Under the pieces are notes generated by a model. That model did not search any database, had not been told where the DNA came from, and saw only the letters and a list, made by a program, of their open reading frames with translations. The translations under genes were made by a program, and so were the position numbers. From Anisakis pegreffii (lineage: Eukaryota > Nematoda > Chromadorea > Rhabditida > Anisakidae), in contig JAPYMA010000120.1 in the NCBI GenBank assembly GCA_035041965.1, positions 1 through 64,000 of the forward strand: 64,000 nt of DNA, in the 5' to 3' direction. This document shows, in pieces, positions 61,491-64,000 of this stretch (the first letter of the stretch is position 1; every line of letters begins with the position of its first letter).

Positions 61491-64000
61491 TAAGGTCGAA
61501 AAAAAAAAGGAATACAATAAGAAAAAGATGAAGTAGCAAATTAACTAGCCTGTATTATGGATGATACTTGTTCGCCGCGGTAGGTCGTGACCACCTCCAT
61601 CGTCGGCCCGACCACCAAATTCCATCGTCCAGGCGAACCATCGAGGAACTGAAACATACGTAATAGTTAGAAATGAGGATATATCAGAGCATGTTACAAA
61701 AAGCGCACTAGACATGCCGAGAAATTCGTCAACAACGAAGAGAAACAAAAACATTTCAATCACCTCTTGCATTAGGATATTAACATTCTTAGGATATTTC
61801 ATCAAAAACCTGAAGAACCTAAGTTATTGTCAGCATCATTATCGTTCCACGGAATGAGGAACATTACCGAAAAGCAAAATTGGTGAATGCCAAGGCTGCG
61901 ATACTTAATCGCATAATTTATGTCCAATTTAAAAAGTACACGAAAATGACGATAAAATGCAAATTTGTCGCTGATAAAGCAACTGTTCAGGAGAGAGCTC
62001 AATTATACTTCATGAATATGCTGAATGCGTTAATTTCACGCAAATTATTTATCATTTGCGCAATTAGTGTAGGTAATTAATCACATAAATAAAATTAATT
62101 AGTCTACATAACGAAAAAAGTTGAGTATATGAACGTTAACTGAACGAACCAATAGTTCGTAACGGGAGGAATCACTTCGGAATCATTGTGTTTAGTTTGT
62201 AGCGATATAGTATCGGGGAAAGTGGGGGCGAATATGGCTCAAGCAAAATGGTGGCTCTGAAAAGCATGTGAACATCAGAAATAATGCTCACCTGGGCGAA
62301 TCTCTTGATTCCTCAAATCAATCGACAAAGACGATCGTCTAAGGATTCCATTTTCACCGTAATCTTGAACTAGTGAGATGTTCCCGCAAGTGACAGTGGC
62401 CACTACAGTAATGCAGTGTCAGCAAGCAATCAAATGCTTCCCTTATGTTAGGTAGCTCTCCAACCGTATCACTTCTTTTCTGGCAACACTCAGTTGCCAT
62501 TGGCTGTTTCCTAGCAAGGATAAGGCATGCAGACACCACTTGTTTTGTGGCATTCCGTTGCCACTGATGCTTTCAATTCATGCGGGATCGTATATCTTAT
62601 TAAGCCAGCTCGCAAGATAACCCAAGGTAACGGAAGCATTTGAAAGCTGTGAATCTTTGGATTCCCCCATCCGACTGCAAGAACTTACTAGTTCCACAAC
62701 GGCAATCTTGAAAGACGATCGAAAGCAACACCATGCTTAAGTCTCTCATTCATAAATATGATGTCGCGACGGAGCGCGAACGACATGATTCATCAAGGGG
62801 ATAAAAGTGATCATTGAACAAAAGTGCTCTATGGATTAAGTGGTTTTGCTATGTACATTAACTGTTTACGTATAGGATATGATGGATGTACAAGGATATA
62901 AGATACGCATGGTGGAATGGAACATTGGTATGTAATGTAGAATGACGATCATCTTATCCCCTTGTGCTTGGATGATCACCTTACACTGCCTTATTGATTT
63001 GCATGATGGTGATGTGTAACTTTTGTGTGTACTGCTTGCATGACTTTATCCCGTTGCGCTTGTGTGCCATTAATCATGTGTTTCGATAATATTGTGCAGC
63101 GTTAATGTTAATGAACGCCGAAAGTCTGTTCCATTTCAAGTTATAAATATAAATATCGTCATCGTTCACGCCGTTTTTATTTCAGAATCATCCATCAATT
63201 AACAATTGCGACCTCAACAACAACAAATCAATTAAAAATATTGATGAAGTTTTGGGAATTTGATACGATTGCAATGGAAGAAAAATACATCGAATCGACA
63301 AGTCAAGAAAAAAGGTTTCTAAGTCATTCAAATCAACTGAAATAAATTTTTCAAAATGTAATCATTCAACTTCTTCAACATTGTTGTGCATTTTGAGTTT
63401 CTCAGTTGCTTGGTACGCGCTTTTCCAGTGCTTCTTCGTCAGCACCTGCTACCTTCCTCTTAAATTTCTTCGATAAAACACAACTGGCATTACATTCACC
63501 TGAACAATAACGACAATAATGAGTGCAGTAAAGAATGCTTGATCTTATCAGCAAAAATCAGTATTTCGTGCAATTGTTATTTTATGATAGAACGTCATTG
63601 TGATGGTGTTTTTTTTAAAACTCGGATATGTAAATTTCTTTATTCTTAACATTTGCTTAGTGAGGTTATTTTTAATGTGTATTTTAGTATACATTTTTCA
63701 GATGGATATGCAGGATGCAGTGGAGGTGACATGCAGTTTGGAGTGCATTCAGTGGAGGTGGTATGATTTGTGCACAGTCTTGCTGTATTCTGTGCAGTGC
63801 TTGGTTGATGCTTTTTGTGTTAATCATTCAGTTATCTCGTTAATATTGCCTATTTGATATTCAGCTATAGCAATAGATGCATTCACGGTCGATTATGATC
63901 ATATCCATTATTCAGATGATTGACCACCATGATTAAGTGTCAGGAAAATGCCAATGATGATTCCCCCACCTTTCCCATTCAACTGACCGTTTCTTTGTTT
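61491..64000. other. Right end of window, no supported gene
   Basis: Mixed-composition sequence without recognisable coding or RNA genes. A frame at 63600-63857 contains the phrase CAGTGGAGGTG twice and a hydrophobic start, and is doubtful. A palindrome-like segment, ATGTCG ... CGACAT, sits at about 62760-62790 in a locally GC-rich patch. Confidence 0.35.

Noticed and set aside
1..64000. CRISPR arrays, bacterial operons, integrated virus or defence systems
   Set aside because: No direct-repeat-plus-spacer pattern, no dense uninterrupted coding and no viral structural genes. The only reverse-transcribing element is the decayed gypsy-like copy at 1181-3875.

Overview
This window is eukaryotic nuclear DNA, most likely from a nematode. 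The genes are split into many short exons. Their introns start with GT (one apparently with GC) and end mostly in worm-like TTTTCAG, TTGCAG or TTTTAAG acceptors. Gene content is metazoan: HIRA, a full-length TUT4/TUT7 uridylyltransferase, MOCS2A, a calmodulin-like protein and an MSP-domain protein. The genus cannot be named from the sequence. Exon models were built by hand from homology, splice signals and reading-frame phase. The two large models close in frame over 20 and 31 exons.

Layout. 1-680 is one copy of a diverged direct repeat whose partner lies at 55.3-55.95 kb. 1181-3875 is a decayed Ty3/gypsy LTR retrotransposon on the minus strand that has lost protease, reverse transcriptase and RNase H. 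4536-6184 (minus) is an MSP-domain gene. 6.2-19.5 kb is gene-poor, with one frameshifted unrecognised gene at 11.6-12.3 kb. 19574-25654 (plus) is a five-exon calmodulin-like gene. 26889-27441 (minus) is MOCS2A. 28964-36975 (minus) is HIRA. 36976-39086 holds coding-like fragments I could not assemble. 39087-52469 (minus) is the TUT4/7-like gene. 53.35-54.9 kb is a degenerate tandem array leading into the end of an unrecognised gene at 54990-55364. 55.4-64 kb is repeat-rich, with a double hairpin at 57.2 kb and GC-rich islands at 58.4-61.2 kb.

Function. The confident genes are housekeeping or regulatory: replication-independent histone H3.3 deposition (HIRA), 3' uridylation of RNAs (TUT4/7), molybdenum-cofactor synthesis (MOCS2A) and calcium sensing (the EF-hand protein). 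MOCS2A, HIRA and TUT4/7 lie on the same strand over 25 kb, but 1.5-2 kb gaps argue against an operon. I see no defence, toxin or other obviously new multi-gene system. The most unusual structures are the paired 23-24 bp hairpins, the tandem exon duplication at the start of the TUT gene, the in-frame Gag-integrase deletion derivative, and the repeated segments at both ends of the window.
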